NCBI RefSeq assembly: GCF_900113035.1
Contig: NZ_FONX01000017.1
Span: 1 to 64,000, forward strand
Length of the DNA stretch: 64,000 bases
Reading direction: 5' to 3'
Source of the DNA: Paracidovorax wautersii
Lineage (GTDB): Bacteria; Pseudomonadota; Gammaproteobacteria; Burkholderiales; Burkholderiaceae_C
The position numbers and the translations under genes are program-made. This document shows positions 10,686-19,720 of this stretch, one piece after another (the first letter of the stretch is position 1; each line of letters begins with the position of its first letter). The notes under the pieces were generated by a model that had not been told where the DNA came from, made no database searches, and worked only from the letters and a program-made list of their open reading frames with translations.

Positions 10686-10700
10686 TTCAGTAAAACTAAA
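10686..10700. promoter_or_regulatory. Candidate LysR operator, regulator side
   Basis: TTCAG-TAAAA-CTAAA ends two bases before the LysR ATG at 10703. It is the partner of the palindrome at 10590-10604. Its position over the ribosome-binding and start region suggests autorepression of the regulator. Confidence 0.5.
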
Positions 10701-10702
10701 CC

Positions 10703-11620
10703 ATGATCGACAACGCACCCGCCTTCGTGCATGCCCGGCTCAAGGTCTTCCTGGCCGCGGCGCACCATCTCTCGTTCACCCAGGCGGGGGAGGAACTGCA
10801 CATCACCACGGGCGCGGTGAGCCAGCAGATCAAGTCGCTGGAAGACTGGCTGGGCGTGAAGCTGTTTCGGCGCCTGCCCCGGCGGCTGGAGCTGACGGAC
10901 GAGGGCCAGCGGCTGCAGGTCGCCGCGCAGCCGGCCTATGCGTCCATCGACCTGGCCATCGGCCGCCTGCGCGGCGGCGCCCTGAGCGGCGTGGTGCGCA
11001 TGCGTTCGGTGCCCTCGTTCCTGGCGACCTGGCTGGTGCCCCGGCTGCCGCTCTTGATGCAGCGCCACCCGGCCATCGAACTGCAGCTGGAAGCAGAAGA
11101 CAGCACACGCTCGCTGCGCGACGGGGAGTTCGACCTGGCCATCGACCTGAACGACGGCGCCTACCCGGGCTTTCAGAGCACGCCGCTGGTGGAGGAGGAC
11201 ATCTTCCCGGTCTGCGCGCCCGAGCTGCTGCAGGGCCGCCCTGCCCTGACCCGCCCCGAGCATCTGGCGCACTACCCGCTGCTGCACGACATGACCGCCT
11301 GGCGCGGCAGCCAGCCCTATGCCGAGTGGGAACGCTACCTCAAGGCCGTGGGCGCGCCGCAGGTGGATGTGCGGCGCGGCTACATGTTCAACCGCAACCA
11401 CATCACCATCCAGGCGGCCATGGCCGGCATGGGCGTGGCGATCGCGCGGCGCAGGCTGACCACCAACGAGATCGCCAGCGGCAAGCTGCTGGCGCCCTTC
11501 GGCACGCAAGCCGTGCCCACCGGCAAGCGCTACTGCCTGGTCTATCCGGCCGGCGCGCTGGACGACCGGCGGGTGCAGGCCGTGCACGACTGGATCGTGG
11601 AGCAGGCCCTGACGGCCTGA
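10703..11620 (+). CDS. LysR-family regulator (GcvA-like), divergent from sdaA
   Basis: 305 residues. N-terminal winged HTH (about 12-70) with FLAAAHHLSFTQAGEELHIT and TGAVSQQIKSLEDWLGVKLF, then a PBP2 effector domain (about 95-300). Sequence style (TTGAVSQQI, FRRLPRRLELTDEG) is that of the GcvA/AmpR branch. It faces sdaA-sstT across a 142-bp gap with two matched palindromes, so control of serine catabolism is the likely role (inference). Confidence 0.88.
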   Translation: MIDNAPAFVHARLKVFLAAAHHLSFTQAGEELHITTGAVSQQIKSLEDWLGVKLFRRLPRRLELTDEGQRLQVAAQPAYASIDLAIGRLRGGALSGVVRMRSVPSFLATWLVPRLPLLMQRHPAIELQLEAEDSTRSLRDGEFDLAIDLNDGAYPGFQSTPLVEEDIFPVCAPELLQGRPALTRPEHLAHYPLLHDMTAWRGSQPYAEWERYLKAVGAPQVDVRRGYMFNRNHITIQAAMAGMGVAIARRRLTTNEIASGKLLAPFGTQAVPTGKRYCLVYPAGALDDRRVQAVHDWIVEQALTA

Positions 11621-11654
11621 GCGCCGGGGCGCGGCCGGCTGGCCGCCCCGCGGA

Positions 11655-12896
11655 TCAGGCCTGGCGCGGCTTGACCTTGCTCGCGGCCAGCTTGGCGTTG
11701 GCGCGGGCGGTGTCCACGTCGGCGGCGCGGGCCACGGCCACGCCCATGCGGCGCTTGGTGAAGCTCTCGGGCTTGCCGAAGAGGCGCAGGTCGGTGCCCG
11801 GCACGGCCAGGGCTTCATCGACGCCGTCGAAGGCGATGCCCAGGGCATCGACGCCGCCGTAGATCACGGCGCTGGCGCCGGGGTTGCGCAGGCTGGTGTC
11901 CACCGGCAGGCCCAGGATGGCGCGGGCGTGCAGCTCGAATTCGCTCTGGTGCTGGGTGGCCAGGGTGACCAGGCCCGTGTCGTGCGGGCGCGGGCTGACT
12001 TCGCTGAACCAGACCTCGTCGCCCTTGACGAACAGCTCCACGCCGAAGAGGCCCAGGCCCGAGGGCTGGCCGTCCAGGCCACGGCCCAGATCGTCGGTCA
12101 CGGCCTTGGCGATGTCCTTGGCGCGCTGCAGCGCGAGGGATGGCATGGGCTGGGGCTGCCAGCTTTCCACGTAGTCGCCGCTCACCTGCTTGTGGCCAAT
12201 GGGTTCGCAGAAGGAGGTCTGGATGCTGCCGTCGGCGGCCTTGGCGCGCACGGTGAGCAGGGTGATCTCGTATTCGAAGTCGATGAAGCCTTCGACGATG
12301 ACGCGGCCATGGCTCACGCGGCCGCCGGCCATGGCGTAGTCCCAGGCCTTTTGCACATCGGCCGGGCCGTCGAGCTTGCTCTGGCCCTTGCCGGAGCTGC
12401 TCATCACCGGCTTGACCACGCACGGAAAGCCGATGGCGGGCTGGCCGTCGGTGCCATCGATGGCGGCCTGCAGTTCCTCGGCCGAATCGCAGAAGCGGTA
12501 GGGGCTGGTGGGCAGGCCCAGGGTTTCGGCGGCCAGGCGGCGGATGCCTTCGCGGTCCATGGTCAGGCGCGCGGCGCGGGCGGTGGGGATGACGCGCACG
12601 GTGCCGGCGGCTTCCAGCTCTTCGAGCATGGGCGTGGCGATGGCCTCGATCTCGGGCACGACCAGGTGCGGGCGCTCGGCCTCGATCAGGCTCTTGAGCT
12701 GTGCCGGATCGCTCATGGTGATGGTGCGCGCGTGGTGGGCCACCTGCTGGCCGGGCGCGTTCTCGTAGCGGTCCACCGCCGTGGTTTCCACGCCCAGGCG
12801 CTGCAGGGCGATGAGGACTTCCTTGCCCAGTTCACCGCTGCCGAGCAGCATCACTTTGGTGGCGGAGGGCGAGAGGGGGGTGCCGAGGGTGGTCAT
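11655..12896 (-). CDS. purT: Formate-dependent phosphoribosylglycinamide formyltransferase
   Basis: 413 residues, ATP-grasp enzyme of purine synthesis that uses formate and ATP to formylate GAR, as an alternative to Pur[14 protein letters not shown] near the N-terminus, [12 protein letters not shown] (ATP-grasp loop), [12 protein letters not shown] and the C-terminal [10 protein letters not shown] are characteristic. I start at the ATG at 12896 ([10 protein letters not shown]), which gives the family's usual length; a longer frame to 12998 adds a non-conserved leader. No strong Shine-Dalgarno is visible. Confidence 0.94.
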   Translation of the reverse strand: MTTLGTPLSPSATKVMLLGSGELGKEVLIALQRLGVETTAVDRYENAPGQQVAHHARTITMSDPAQLKSLIEAERPHLVVPEIEAIATPMLEELEAAGTVRVIPTARAARLTMDREGIRRLAAETLGLPTSPYRFCDSAEELQAAIDGTDGQPAIGFPCVVKPVMSSSGKGQSKLDGPADVQKAWDYAMAGGRVSHGRVIVEGFIDFEYEITLLTVRAKAADGSIQTSFCEPIGHKQVSGDYVESWQPQPMPSLALQRAKDIAKAVTDDLGRGLDGQPSGLGLFGVELFVKGDEVWFSEVSPRPHDTGLVTLATQHQSEFELHARAILGLPVDTSLRNPGASAVIYGGVDALGIAFDGVDEALAVPGTDLRLFGKPESFTKRRMGVAVARAADVDTARANAKLAASKVKPRQA

Positions 12897-12939
12897 GGGC
12901 GAAGCGGTGCAAAGGTAAGAGGGAAGGAAGGAGACGGGA

Positions 12940-12960
12940 AGCACCCGCCAGGCGGGTGCT
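12940..12960 (-). terminator. Terminator-like hairpin downstream of cynS
   Basis: AGCACCCGCC and GGCGGGTGCT form a perfect 10-bp stem around one base, 120 bp past the cynS stop on the minus strand and 44 bp before the purT start. Only a pyrimidine-rich tract, not a clean U-run, follows, so termination strength is uncertain. Confidence 0.45.
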
Positions 12961-13079
12961 GCAGCCGGCGATGATAGAGCGACTGCGTGCCCCGGCACCC
13001 GTGCAGCTCACGCCGCGGCGGCCCGCACCCAGACGCTGCGGGAGAAGCCGCGCAGCCGCCCAGGCGGCGTGCTCCCCCC

Positions 13080-13523
13080 TCAATACGCCTTGTACGGCAG
13101 GAACTTGCCCGACAGCACCACGTTCACGCGGTCGCCCTTGGGGTCGGCCTCGCGCTGGATGTCCATGCTGAAGTCGATGGCGCTCATGATGCCGTCGCCG
13201 AACTCCTCGTGGATCAGCTCCTTGATGGTGCTGCCGTACACGCTCACCACCTCGTACCAGCGGTAGATCAACGGATCGGTGGGCACGGGCGTGGGCAGCG
13301 ACCCCTTGTAGGGCACCACCTGCAGCCATTTCTGCTCTTCGTCGGTCAGATCGAAGATCCTGCCCAGCACCCGGGCCTGTTCCGGCGATGCGGTCATCTG
13401 CCCCAGGCAGAGCGCCGTCGTCCATTCCTTGGACTGGCCGACCTGGCTGGCGATGTCGTGCCACTGCAGGCCTTTCAGCACCTTGGTGCCGATGATCTTC
13501 TCGGTGACGTCGTTGCGGTTCAT
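13080..13523 (-). CDS. cynS: Cyanate hydratase (cyanase)
   Basis: 147 residues from the ATG at 13523 (MNRNDVTEKI). Decomposes cyanate with bicarbonate to ammonia and CO2. The catalytic trio is present: Arg88 and Glu91 in YRWYE and Ser114 in GDGIMSAIDF, matching Arg96, Glu99 and Ser122 of the E. coli enzyme with a constant offset of eight. The terminal GKFLPYKAY is the family signature. The usual partners cynT (carbonic anhydrase) and cynX are not adjacent, so here it is a solitary detoxification/nitrogen gene between purT and a GMC oxidoreductase on the same strand. Confidence 0.95.
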   Translation of the reverse strand: MNRNDVTEKIIGTKVLKGLQWHDIASQVGQSKEWTTALCLGQMTASPEQARVLGRIFDLTDEEQKWLQVVPYKGSLPTPVPTDPLIYRWYEVVSVYGSTIKELIHEEFGDGIMSAIDFSMDIQREADPKGDRVNVVLSGKFLPYKAY

Positions 13524-13629
13524 GGGCTGAAAACTTCCGTGTCGGATAGGGCCCCTACTCCAAGCAACGTGCGTGCCACGAGACATCTTCTGGGGCCAGC
13601 CCAGCGGCGCGGCCAGCGCCTTTCGTCCT

Positions 13630-15222
13630 TCAGCCGCCGCCCCGCAGCAGGTCCACCGCCTTCTCCGCGATCATGATCGTCGGCGCGTTGGTGTTGCCGC
13701 TCACGATGCGCGGCATGACGGAGGCATCGACCACGCGCAGGCCCTGCAGGCCGTGCACGCGCAGTTGCGCATCCACCACGTCGAGCGGCCCGGGCCCCAT
13801 GCGGCAGCTGCCCACCGGGTGATAGACGGTGTCGGCATGCCGGCGGACGAAAGCGGCGATCTCGGCATCGCTCTGCGCACTGGCGGACCGGGCCAGCTCG
13901 CGCCCGCCCAGGCCGGCCAGCGCGGGCTGCGAGAGGATCTCGCGCATGCGCCGCACGCCGCGCACCAGGCGCTGCAGGTCGTCCTCGTCGGTGAGGAAGG
14001 CCGGGTCCACCAGCGGCAGGGCCTGCGGGTCGGCGCTGGCCAGGGTCACGCGGCCCCGGCTGCGCGGCTGCAGCAGGCAGACGTGGCACGAATAGCCGTG
14101 GCCCCAGCTCAACTCGCGCCCGTGGTCCAGCAGCTTGGCGATGACGAAGTGCAGCTGCAGGTCGGGCGCGGGCTCCTCGGGGCGGCTCTTGATGAAGCCG
14201 CCCGCTTCGGCGAAGTTGGTGGTGAGCAGGCCGGTGCGCCGCGCCCGCCATTCACGCACACCGCGCAGCAGGTGGCGCGCCCCGGCAAGCGAGAGGCCGA
14301 ACAGGTCGGTGAGCGCGGGAGCGTCCACCACCTGCACCACGTCGGGGTGGTCGTGCAGATGCTCGCCCACGCCGGGCAGCTCGTGCAGCACGGCGATGCC
14401 GTGGCGCTGCAGCTCCGCCGCCGGGCCCACGCCCGAGAGCATCAGCAGCTGCGGCGAGAGCAGCGCGCCGGCCGACAGCAGCACCTCGTGCGCGGCCCGC
14501 ACGGTGTGCAGCGCACCGCCCTGCAGGTACTGCACGCCCACGGCGCGCCGGTCTTCGAAGAGGATGCGCGTGGCCCGGGCGCCGGTTTCCACGCGCAGGT
14601 TGGCGCGGCCGAGGTGGGGCGTCAGATAGGCCTTGGCGGCGCTGAAGCGCTCGCCCCCACGGTGAGTGACCTGATAGAGGCCCACGCCTTCCTGCGCGGG
14701 GCCGTTGAAGTCGGGGTTGTGCGCGTGGCCGGCCTGCACGCCCGCCTGCACGAAGGCGCGGGCCACGCGGTGCGGCGCCTGCAGGTCGGCCACGTTCAGC
14801 GGGCCGCCCGTGCCGTGCCAGTCGCTGGCGCCGCGCTCGTTGTTTTCGGCGCGCAGGAAGCAGGGCAGCACGTCGCGCCAGCCCCAGCCGGGGTTGCCGG
14901 CCTGCTGTGCCCACCAGTCGTAGTCGGCCGGCTGGCCGCGCACGTAGATCATGGCGTTGACGGAGCTGGAGCCGCCCAGCACCCGGCCGCGCGGCTGCAG
15001 GCCCCGGCGCCCGCCCAGTCCGGGCTGCGGCGTGGTGTGCTGGTTCCAGTTGAGCGAGGGGATGCGGTTCAGCACGGCGAGGCCGCCCGGGCAGTGGATG
15101 AAGGCGCTGGCATCGGGCGGCCCGGCTTCCAGCAGGCAGACCCGCACGGCCGGGTCCTGCGTCAGCCGGCCCGCCAGCACGCAGCCGGCCGAGCCGCCGC
15201 CGATCACGATGTAGTCGAACAT
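13630..15222 (-). CDS. GMC-family FAD-dependent oxidoreductase (choline/alcohol dehydrogenase-like)
   Basis: 530 residues. FAD-binding motif IGGGSAGCVLAGRL near the start, GMC signature 1 (GRVLGGSSSVNAMIYVRG), signature 2 (GALLSPQLLMLSGVGP), and the C-terminal active-site blocks HPVGSCRMGP and SGNTNAPTIMIAEKA, supplying the His and Asn pair. Such enzymes oxidise primary alcohols or polyols to aldehydes (BetA, AlkJ and relatives). No betB or betI is adjacent, so choline is not indicated. The start at 15222 is supported by AGGAGG upstream. Divergent from the gene at 15394. Confidence 0.88.
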   Translation of the reverse strand: MFDYIVIGGGSAGCVLAGRLTQDPAVRVCLLEAGPPDASAFIHCPGGLAVLNRIPSLNWNQHTTPQPGLGGRRGLQPRGRVLGGSSSVNAMIYVRGQPADYDWWAQQAGNPGWGWRDVLPCFLRAENNERGASDWHGTGGPLNVADLQAPHRVARAFVQAGVQAGHAHNPDFNGPAQEGVGLYQVTHRGGERFSAAKAYLTPHLGRANLRVETGARATRILFEDRRAVGVQYLQGGALHTVRAAHEVLLSAGALLSPQLLMLSGVGPAAELQRHGIAVLHELPGVGEHLHDHPDVVQVVDAPALTDLFGLSLAGARHLLRGVREWRARRTGLLTTNFAEAGGFIKSRPEEPAPDLQLHFVIAKLLDHGRELSWGHGYSCHVCLLQPRSRGRVTLASADPQALPLVDPAFLTDEDDLQRLVRGVRRMREILSQPALAGLGGRELARSASAQSDAEIAAFVRRHADTVYHPVGSCRMGPGPLDVVDAQLRVHGLQGLRVVDASVMPRIVSGNTNAPTIMIAEKAVDLLRGGG

Positions 15223-15393
15223 GGTGGATGCCTCCTGCCTGGGCTTGTACCACCGGCGGGCCGCCGGGACCATGCCCGGCTGTCACGCGCATTGCGGCCC
15301 CGCCGCGGATTGCCGATTACCATGCGCCAGGGCCTGCCGGCCTCCCCCTCTTTTCCTTCCAGCCAACCAGACAGACACGCAAGGGACATTCAC

Positions 15394-16242
15394 ATGACGA
15401 TCACGACCGTCGGCATCATCGGCGCGGGCACCATGGGCAACGGCATCGCACAGGCGTGCGCGGTGTCGGGCATCGACGTGGTGATGGTGGACATTTCGGA
15501 CGCCGCCGTGCAAAAGGGCCTGGCCACGGTGGCCGGCAGCCTGGACCGGCTCATCAAGAAGGAGAAGTGCACCGCCGCCGACAAGGACGCGGCGCTGGCG
15601 CGCATCAAGACCTCGACCAGCTACGACGACCTGCAGGCCGCGCAGCTCATCATCGAGGCCGCCACCGAGAACCACGAGCTCAAGGTGAAGATCCTCAAGC
15701 AGGTGGATGCGATCGCGGCGCCCGAGGTGATCGTGGCCTCCAACACCTCGTCGATCTCCATCACGCAGCTGGCAGCGTCCACCTCGCGGCCCGACCGCTT
15801 CATCGGCATGCACTTCTTCAACCCGGTGCCGATGATGGCGCTGGTGGAGATCATCCGCGGCCTGCAGACCAGCGACGCCACGCACGACGCGGTGAAGGCG
15901 CTGGCCGAACGCCTGGGCAAGAGCCCCATCACGGTGAAGAACGCGCCGGGCTTCGTGGTCAACCGCATCCTGGTGCCGATGATCAACGAGGCCTTCTTCG
16001 TGCTGGCCGAGGGCCTGGCCACGCCCGAGGACATCGACGCCGGCATGAAGCTGGGCTGCAACCAGCCCATCGGCCCGCTGGCCCTGGCCGACATGATCGG
16101 CCTGGACGTGTGCCTGGCCGTGATGAACGTCTATCTGGACGAGTTCGGCGACAGCAAGTACCGCCCCTGCCCGCTGCTCAAGGAAATGGTGGCCGCCGGC
16201 CGCCTGGGCCGCAAGACGGGCCAGGGCGTTTACCGCTACTGA
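15394..16242 (+). CDS. 3-hydroxybutyryl-CoA dehydrogenase
   Basis: 282 residues, the normal length of the single-function enzyme (Hbd/PaaH type). NAD-binding IGAGTMGNGIAQA (~9-21), Glu in IEAATEN, catalytic His140 in MHFFNPVPMM with the paired Glu of LVEII, and NAPGFVVNRILVPM linking to the C-terminal helical domain. It oxidises (S)-3-hydroxyacyl-CoA to 3-oxoacyl-CoA in butanoate, PHB or aromatic-degradation pathways. Its 3' end overlaps by 7 bp the convergent LysR gene at 16236. It is not part of the ortho-cleavage genes next door; role in short-chain acyl-CoA metabolism is inferred. Confidence 0.93.
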   Translation: MTITTVGIIGAGTMGNGIAQACAVSGIDVVMVDISDAAVQKGLATVAGSLDRLIKKEKCTAADKDAALARIKTSTSYDDLQAAQLIIEAATENHELKVKILKQVDAIAAPEVIVASNTSSISITQLAASTSRPDRFIGMHFFNPVPMMALVEIIRGLQTSDATHDAVKALAERLGKSPITVKNAPGFVVNRILVPMINEAFFVLAEGLATPEDIDAGMKLGCNQPIGPLALADMIGLDVCLAVMNVYLDEFGDSKYRPCPLLKEMVAAGRLGRKTGQGVYRY

Positions 16243-17264
16243 GCGGGCCCGGCGCCCCCCGCCGGCGGGCCGCCGCGCTGGCGGGCCCGCGGCTTGCCAC
16301 GGCCGGGCGCCCCCGCCGCCTGCGGCAGGCCGGCGGCGTTTTGCGCAGGGAAGGCGTTGGTGTCGAAATCCAGCCACGGCGGGTTCTGCGCATACATCTC
16401 GGCGATGAGCTGCTTGACCGCCGCGACGTACCAGGAATCGTCGTTCAGGCGATGGCTCAGGATGATCGGCGAGGTGGCGCCCTCGTCTTCGATGAGCCGG
16501 TAGGCCAGGTCCGTGCGCATCCGCGCGGCGGCGGGCACGATGCAGACCCCCATTTCCGCCGCGACCAGGCCCAGCGCCGCCTGCAGCTCGCGCACCTCAT
16601 GGATCTCGGCCAGCGGTATGCCCTGGTCGTGCAGCAGCCCGAGCACGTGGTCCGCATAGCTGGGCCGCGGCTCCTTCGGAAACACGATGAGGCGCTGGTG
16701 CGCCACTTCCCGCAGGCTGACCCGCCCCCGGTCCGCAGCCAGCGGCGATCCGGGCGGCATGGCCAGCACCAGCCGCTCCTCGCGCAGCACGGTGCGCGCG
16801 ACCGACGTGTCGTTGGTCCTGATGCGGCCGAATCCCAGGTCGATGCGGCCGGTCTTGAGTTCGCTGATCTGCTGGACCGAACTCAGGTCCACCAGGTGCA
16901 CGTCGGTATCGGGGTAGCGCTGGCGGAACATGCGCACCAGCATCGGCAGGCCGCCGTAGAGCGTGGAGCCCACGTAGCCGATTGAGATCGACTGCCGCAG
17001 ATGGCGCCCGGCCTGCCGCGCGCTCATCTTCATCTGATCGACGCGCTGCAGCACCTGCAGCGACTGCTCGTGGAAGAGCCGCCCCGCCTCCGTCAGGCGC
17101 ACCGGCCGGCTGTTGCGCTGGATGAGCTGCACGCCGAGCTCCTCTTCCAGCAGCTGGATCTGCCGGCTGAGAGGCGGCTGCGCGATGTGCATTTCCTCCG
17201 CCGCACGGGTGAAGTTGCGGGTGGTGGCCACGGCCACGAAATAGCGCAATTGACGTAGATCCAT
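16236..17264 (-). CDS. LysR-family regulator of cat/ben genes (CatR/BenM-like)
   Basis: 342 residues from the ATG at 17264 (MDLRQLRYF), the usual start of this branch; a 10-residue upstream extension is not conserved. HTH in AAEEMHIAQPPLSRQIQLLE (about 23-42), then an effector domain. It is divergent from catB with a 135-bp gap holding an ATAC-N7-GTAT site, the recognition pattern known for BenM and CatM, which respond to cis,cis-muconate and benzoate. Very likely controls catBA and perhaps benABCDK. The C-terminal ~40 residues beyond the effector domain are Pro/Ala/Gly-rich and variable. CatR, CatM or BenM identity cannot be settled. Confidence 0.87.
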   Translation of the reverse strand: MDLRQLRYFVAVATTRNFTRAAEEMHIAQPPLSRQIQLLEEELGVQLIQRNSRPVRLTEAGRLFHEQSLQVLQRVDQMKMSARQAGRHLRQSISIGYVGSTLYGGLPMLVRMFRQRYPDTDVHLVDLSSVQQISELKTGRIDLGFGRIRTNDTSVARTVLREERLVLAMPPGSPLAADRGRVSLREVAHQRLIVFPKEPRPSYADHVLGLLHDQGIPLAEIHEVRELQAALGLVAAEMGVCIVPAAARMRTDLAYRLIEDEGATSPIILSHRLNDDSWYVAAVKQLIAEMYAQNPPWLDFDTNAFPAQNAAGLPQAAGAPGRGKPRARQRGGPPAGGAGPAQ

Positions 17265-17275
17265 TCGGGTAAACC

Positions 17276-17290
17276 ATACCTCCGGTGAAT
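17276..17290. promoter_or_regulatory. Secondary BenM/CatM-like half-matching site
   Basis: ATAC-CTCCGGT-GAAT matches the ATAC-N7-GTAT pattern in one arm fully and in three of four bases of the other. It lies 11 bp upstream of the regulator start and 60 bp from the strong site, in keeping with autoregulation. Confidence 0.35.
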
Positions 17291-17335
17291 GCACAGATTC
17301 TAAGTACTTGTTATTTATGAATATTCAGACGAACC

Positions 17336-17350
17336 ATACTTAAAAGGTAT
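17336..17350. promoter_or_regulatory. BenM/CatM-type operator upstream of catB
   Basis: ATAC (17336-17339), seven bases, GTAT (17347-17350): an exact match to the dyad reported for the muconate/benzoate-responsive regulators BenM and CatM. It lies 49 bp upstream of the catB ATG and 71 bp upstream of the regulator ATG, in the AT-rich divergent promoter. Confidence 0.65.
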
Positions 17351-17399
17351 TGATCAAGATCAATTTGGTATTGGATCGGCAGAGGGTGGCTGCCGTTCA

Positions 17400-18611
17400 A
17401 TGGCAGCCATGCAGCCCACCAACGCCACCTCGTCCCTGGCCAGCGCCACCGCCCACTCCACCGCCGTCATCGACAAGGTGGAGACCATGCTGGTCGATCT
17501 GCCCACCATCCGCCCCCACCAGCTGTCCATGGCGACCATGCACGGCCAGACGCTGATGCTGGTGCGCGTGCACTGCTCGGACGGCACGGTGGGCATCGGC
17601 GAAGGCACGACCATCGGCGGCCTGGCGTACGGCGCCGAATCGCCCGAGGGCATGAAGCTCGCCATCGACACCTATTTCGCCCCGCTGATGCTGGGCGCGG
17701 ACGCCAGCCGGGTCGCCGCGCTGATGGCGCGGCTGGGCAAGGCCGTGCGCGACAACCGCTTCGCCAAATGCGCCGTCGAGACGGCCCTCTTCGATGCGCT
17801 GGGCCACCGCGTGGGCCTGCCGGTGTCCGAGCTGCTGGGTGGCCGCCTGCGCGATCGCCTGCCGGTGGCCTGGACGCTGGCGTCCGGCGACACGGCGCGC
17901 GACATCGACGAGGCGCAGCGCATGCTGGCCACGCGCCGGCACCGGATCTTCAAGCTCAAGATCGGGCGCAAGCCCGTGCGCGACGACGTGGTGCACGTGG
18001 CGGCGATCCGGCAGGCGCTGGGCGATGAGGCCAGCGTGCGCGTCGATGTGAACATGGCCTGGACCGAGCTGGAAGCGCATTACGGGCTGGCCGGGCTGGT
18101 GGATGCCGGCTGCGAACTGGTCGAGCAGCCCGTCGGCAGCGCCGATGCGCTGGCGCGGCTGACCGGCAAGTACCCCATCGCCGTCATGGCCGACGAATCG
18201 CTGACCGGGCCGGCCTCGGCCTTCGCGCTGGCCAGCGCCCGCGGCGCGGACGTGTTCGCCATCAAGACCGAACAGTCGGGCGGCCTGCTGGCCGCGCAGC
18301 AGGTGGCGGCCATCGCCGATGCGGCGCACATCGGGCTGTACGGCGGAACCATGCTGGAAGGCGCCGTGGGCTCCATCGCTTCAGCCCACGTGTTCTCGAC
18401 CTTCCGCGAGCTGCGCTGGGGCACCGAGCTGTTCGGCCCCCTGCTGCTGACCGAGGAGATCCTGACCCAGCCGCTCGCCTACCAGGACTTCGAGCTGCAG
18501 ATCCCGGGCGGACCCGGGCTCGGCATCGCGCTGGACGAAGACCGCGTGCGGCACTTCCGCCGCGACCGGCCCCGCACCAGCGTGGGCCCGGCGACCGCCC
18601 AGGCGGCCTGA
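17400..18611 (+). CDS. catB: Muconate cycloisomerase
   Basis: 403 residues, enolase superfamily. Converts cis,cis-muconate to muconolactone with Mn2+. The catalytic Lys pair lies in FKLKIGRK (Lys185, Lys187). Acidic metal ligands follow in VDVNMAW, VEQPVG and ADESLTG. The ETALFDALGHRVGLPVSELL block is typical. The N-terminus carries ~20 extra Ala/Ser/Thr residues compared with well-known CatB, and the ATG at 17409 is an alternative start. Divergent from its likely regulator and followed 71 bp later by catA. Confidence 0.94.
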   Translation: MAAMQPTNATSSLASATAHSTAVIDKVETMLVDLPTIRPHQLSMATMHGQTLMLVRVHCSDGTVGIGEGTTIGGLAYGAESPEGMKLAIDTYFAPLMLGADASRVAALMARLGKAVRDNRFAKCAVETALFDALGHRVGLPVSELLGGRLRDRLPVAWTLASGDTARDIDEAQRMLATRRHRIFKLKIGRKPVRDDVVHVAAIRQALGDEASVRVDVNMAWTELEAHYGLAGLVDAGCELVEQPVGSADALARLTGKYPIAVMADESLTGPASAFALASARGADVFAIKTEQSGGLLAAQQVAAIADAAHIGLYGGTMLEGAVGSIASAHVFSTFRELRWGTELFGPLLLTEEILTQPLAYQDFELQIPGGPGLGIALDEDRVRHFRRDRPRTSVGPATAQAA

Positions 18612-18682
18612 AACCGCGGCCAGGGCCCGCCTGCCGCTTCCCACGACCAACGATCCACAACCCCACAGAACGGAGACCCCCC

Positions 18683-19618
18683 ATGAGCACCAAGATCTTC
18701 AACACCGCCGAGGTCCAGGACTTCCTGCGCCTGGCCAGCGGCCTCACGCAAGAAGGCGGCGACGCGCGCACCAAGGCGATCGTCCACCGCATCCTCTCGG
18801 ACCTGTTCAAGGCGATCGAGGACCTCGACATCAGCTCCGACGAATACTGGGCCGGCGTCGCCTACATCAACCAGCTGGGCACGCGCGGCGAAGCCGGCCT
18901 GCTGTCTCCCGGCCTGGGGCTGGACCGCTACTACGACATGCGCATGGACGCCGAGGACGCCGCGCTGGGCGTGGAAAACGGCACGCCGCGCACCATCGAA
19001 GGCCCGCTGTACGTGGCCGGTGCGCCCGTGGCGCAGGGCTTCGCGCGGCTGGACGACGGCAGCGACCAGCAGGGCCACACGCTGATCATGCACGGCACGG
19101 TCTTCGGCGCCGACGGCCAGCCCCTGCCCGGCGCCTCGGTGGAGGTCTGGCATGCCAACACCAAGGGCTTCTATTCCCACTTCGACCCGACCGGCGAGCA
19201 GAAGCCGTTCAACATGCGCCGCACCATCGTCACCGACGCCCAGGGCCGCTACAAGTTCCAGAGCATCGTGCCCGCGGGCTACGGCGTGCCGCCCGGCGGC
19301 CCCACGCACGTGCTGCTGCAGCGGCTGGGCCGGCACGGCAACCGCCCCGCGCACATCCACTTCTTCGTGACGGCGGAAGGCCATCGCAAGCTCACCACGC
19401 AGATCAACATCGACGGCGACCCGCTGGTGCATGACGACTTCGCCTACGCCACCCGCGAGGGCCTGATCCCGCCGCTGGTCGAGCGCACGGACGCAGCCAG
19501 CATCCAGGCCCACGGCCTGACCGGGCCGTTCGCGGAAATCCACTTCGACATCACGCTCAGCGCGCTGGTGGACGGCGTGGACAACCAGCTCGTGAACCGC
19601 CCCCGGCTCGCCGCCTGA
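18683..19618 (+). CDS. catA: Catechol 1,2-dioxygenase
   Basis: 311 residues, intradiol ring-cleavage dioxygenase converting catechol to cis,cis-muconate. The four Fe(III) ligands fall exactly at the positions known for the Acinetobacter enzyme: Tyr164 (GFYSHF), Tyr200 (PAGYG), His224 and His226 (PAHIHFF). The N-terminal helical dimerisation domain (to ~100) is present and GPLYVAGAP follows. CGGAGACC lies before the ATG. It sits between catB and benA, linking benzoate dioxygenation to ortho cleavage. Confidence 0.96.
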   Translation: MSTKIFNTAEVQDFLRLASGLTQEGGDARTKAIVHRILSDLFKAIEDLDISSDEYWAGVAYINQLGTRGEAGLLSPGLGLDRYYDMRMDAEDAALGVENGTPRTIEGPLYVAGAPVAQGFARLDDGSDQQGHTLIMHGTVFGADGQPLPGASVEVWHANTKGFYSHFDPTGEQKPFNMRRTIVTDAQGRYKFQSIVPAGYGVPPGGPTHVLLQRLGRHGNRPAHIHFFVTAEGHRKLTTQINIDGDPLVHDDFAYATREGLIPPLVERTDAASIQAHGLTGPFAEIHFDITLSALVDGVDNQLVNRPRLAA

Positions 19619-19624
19619 CGGCCT

Positions 19625-19650
19625 GAAGGCCCCCCGACGGCGGGGCCTTC
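19625..19650 (+). terminator. GC-rich hairpin between catA and benA
   Basis: GAAGGCCCC and GGGGCCTTC pair perfectly (19625-19633 with 19642-19650), six bases after the catA stop. No U-run follows, so it may be a partial terminator or an RNA-processing/stability hairpin that separates cat from ben expression. Confidence 0.5.
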
Positions 19651-19720
19651 CATCCTTCCCGCACACACCGCGACGCGGCGCCAGGCCGCGGCGGATGAAC
19701 GCACCCCACGAGGACCTCCC

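Noticed and set aside
12897-12998. 34-residue extension of PurT
   Set aside because: Crosses the hairpin at 12940-12960 and has no family similarity.
13573-16242. 889-residue plus-strand frame that would fuse onto the 3-hydroxybutyryl-CoA dehydrogenase
   Set aside because: Its first ~600 residues are antisense to the GMC oxidoreductase. The dehydrogenase has its own start at 15394 and family length.
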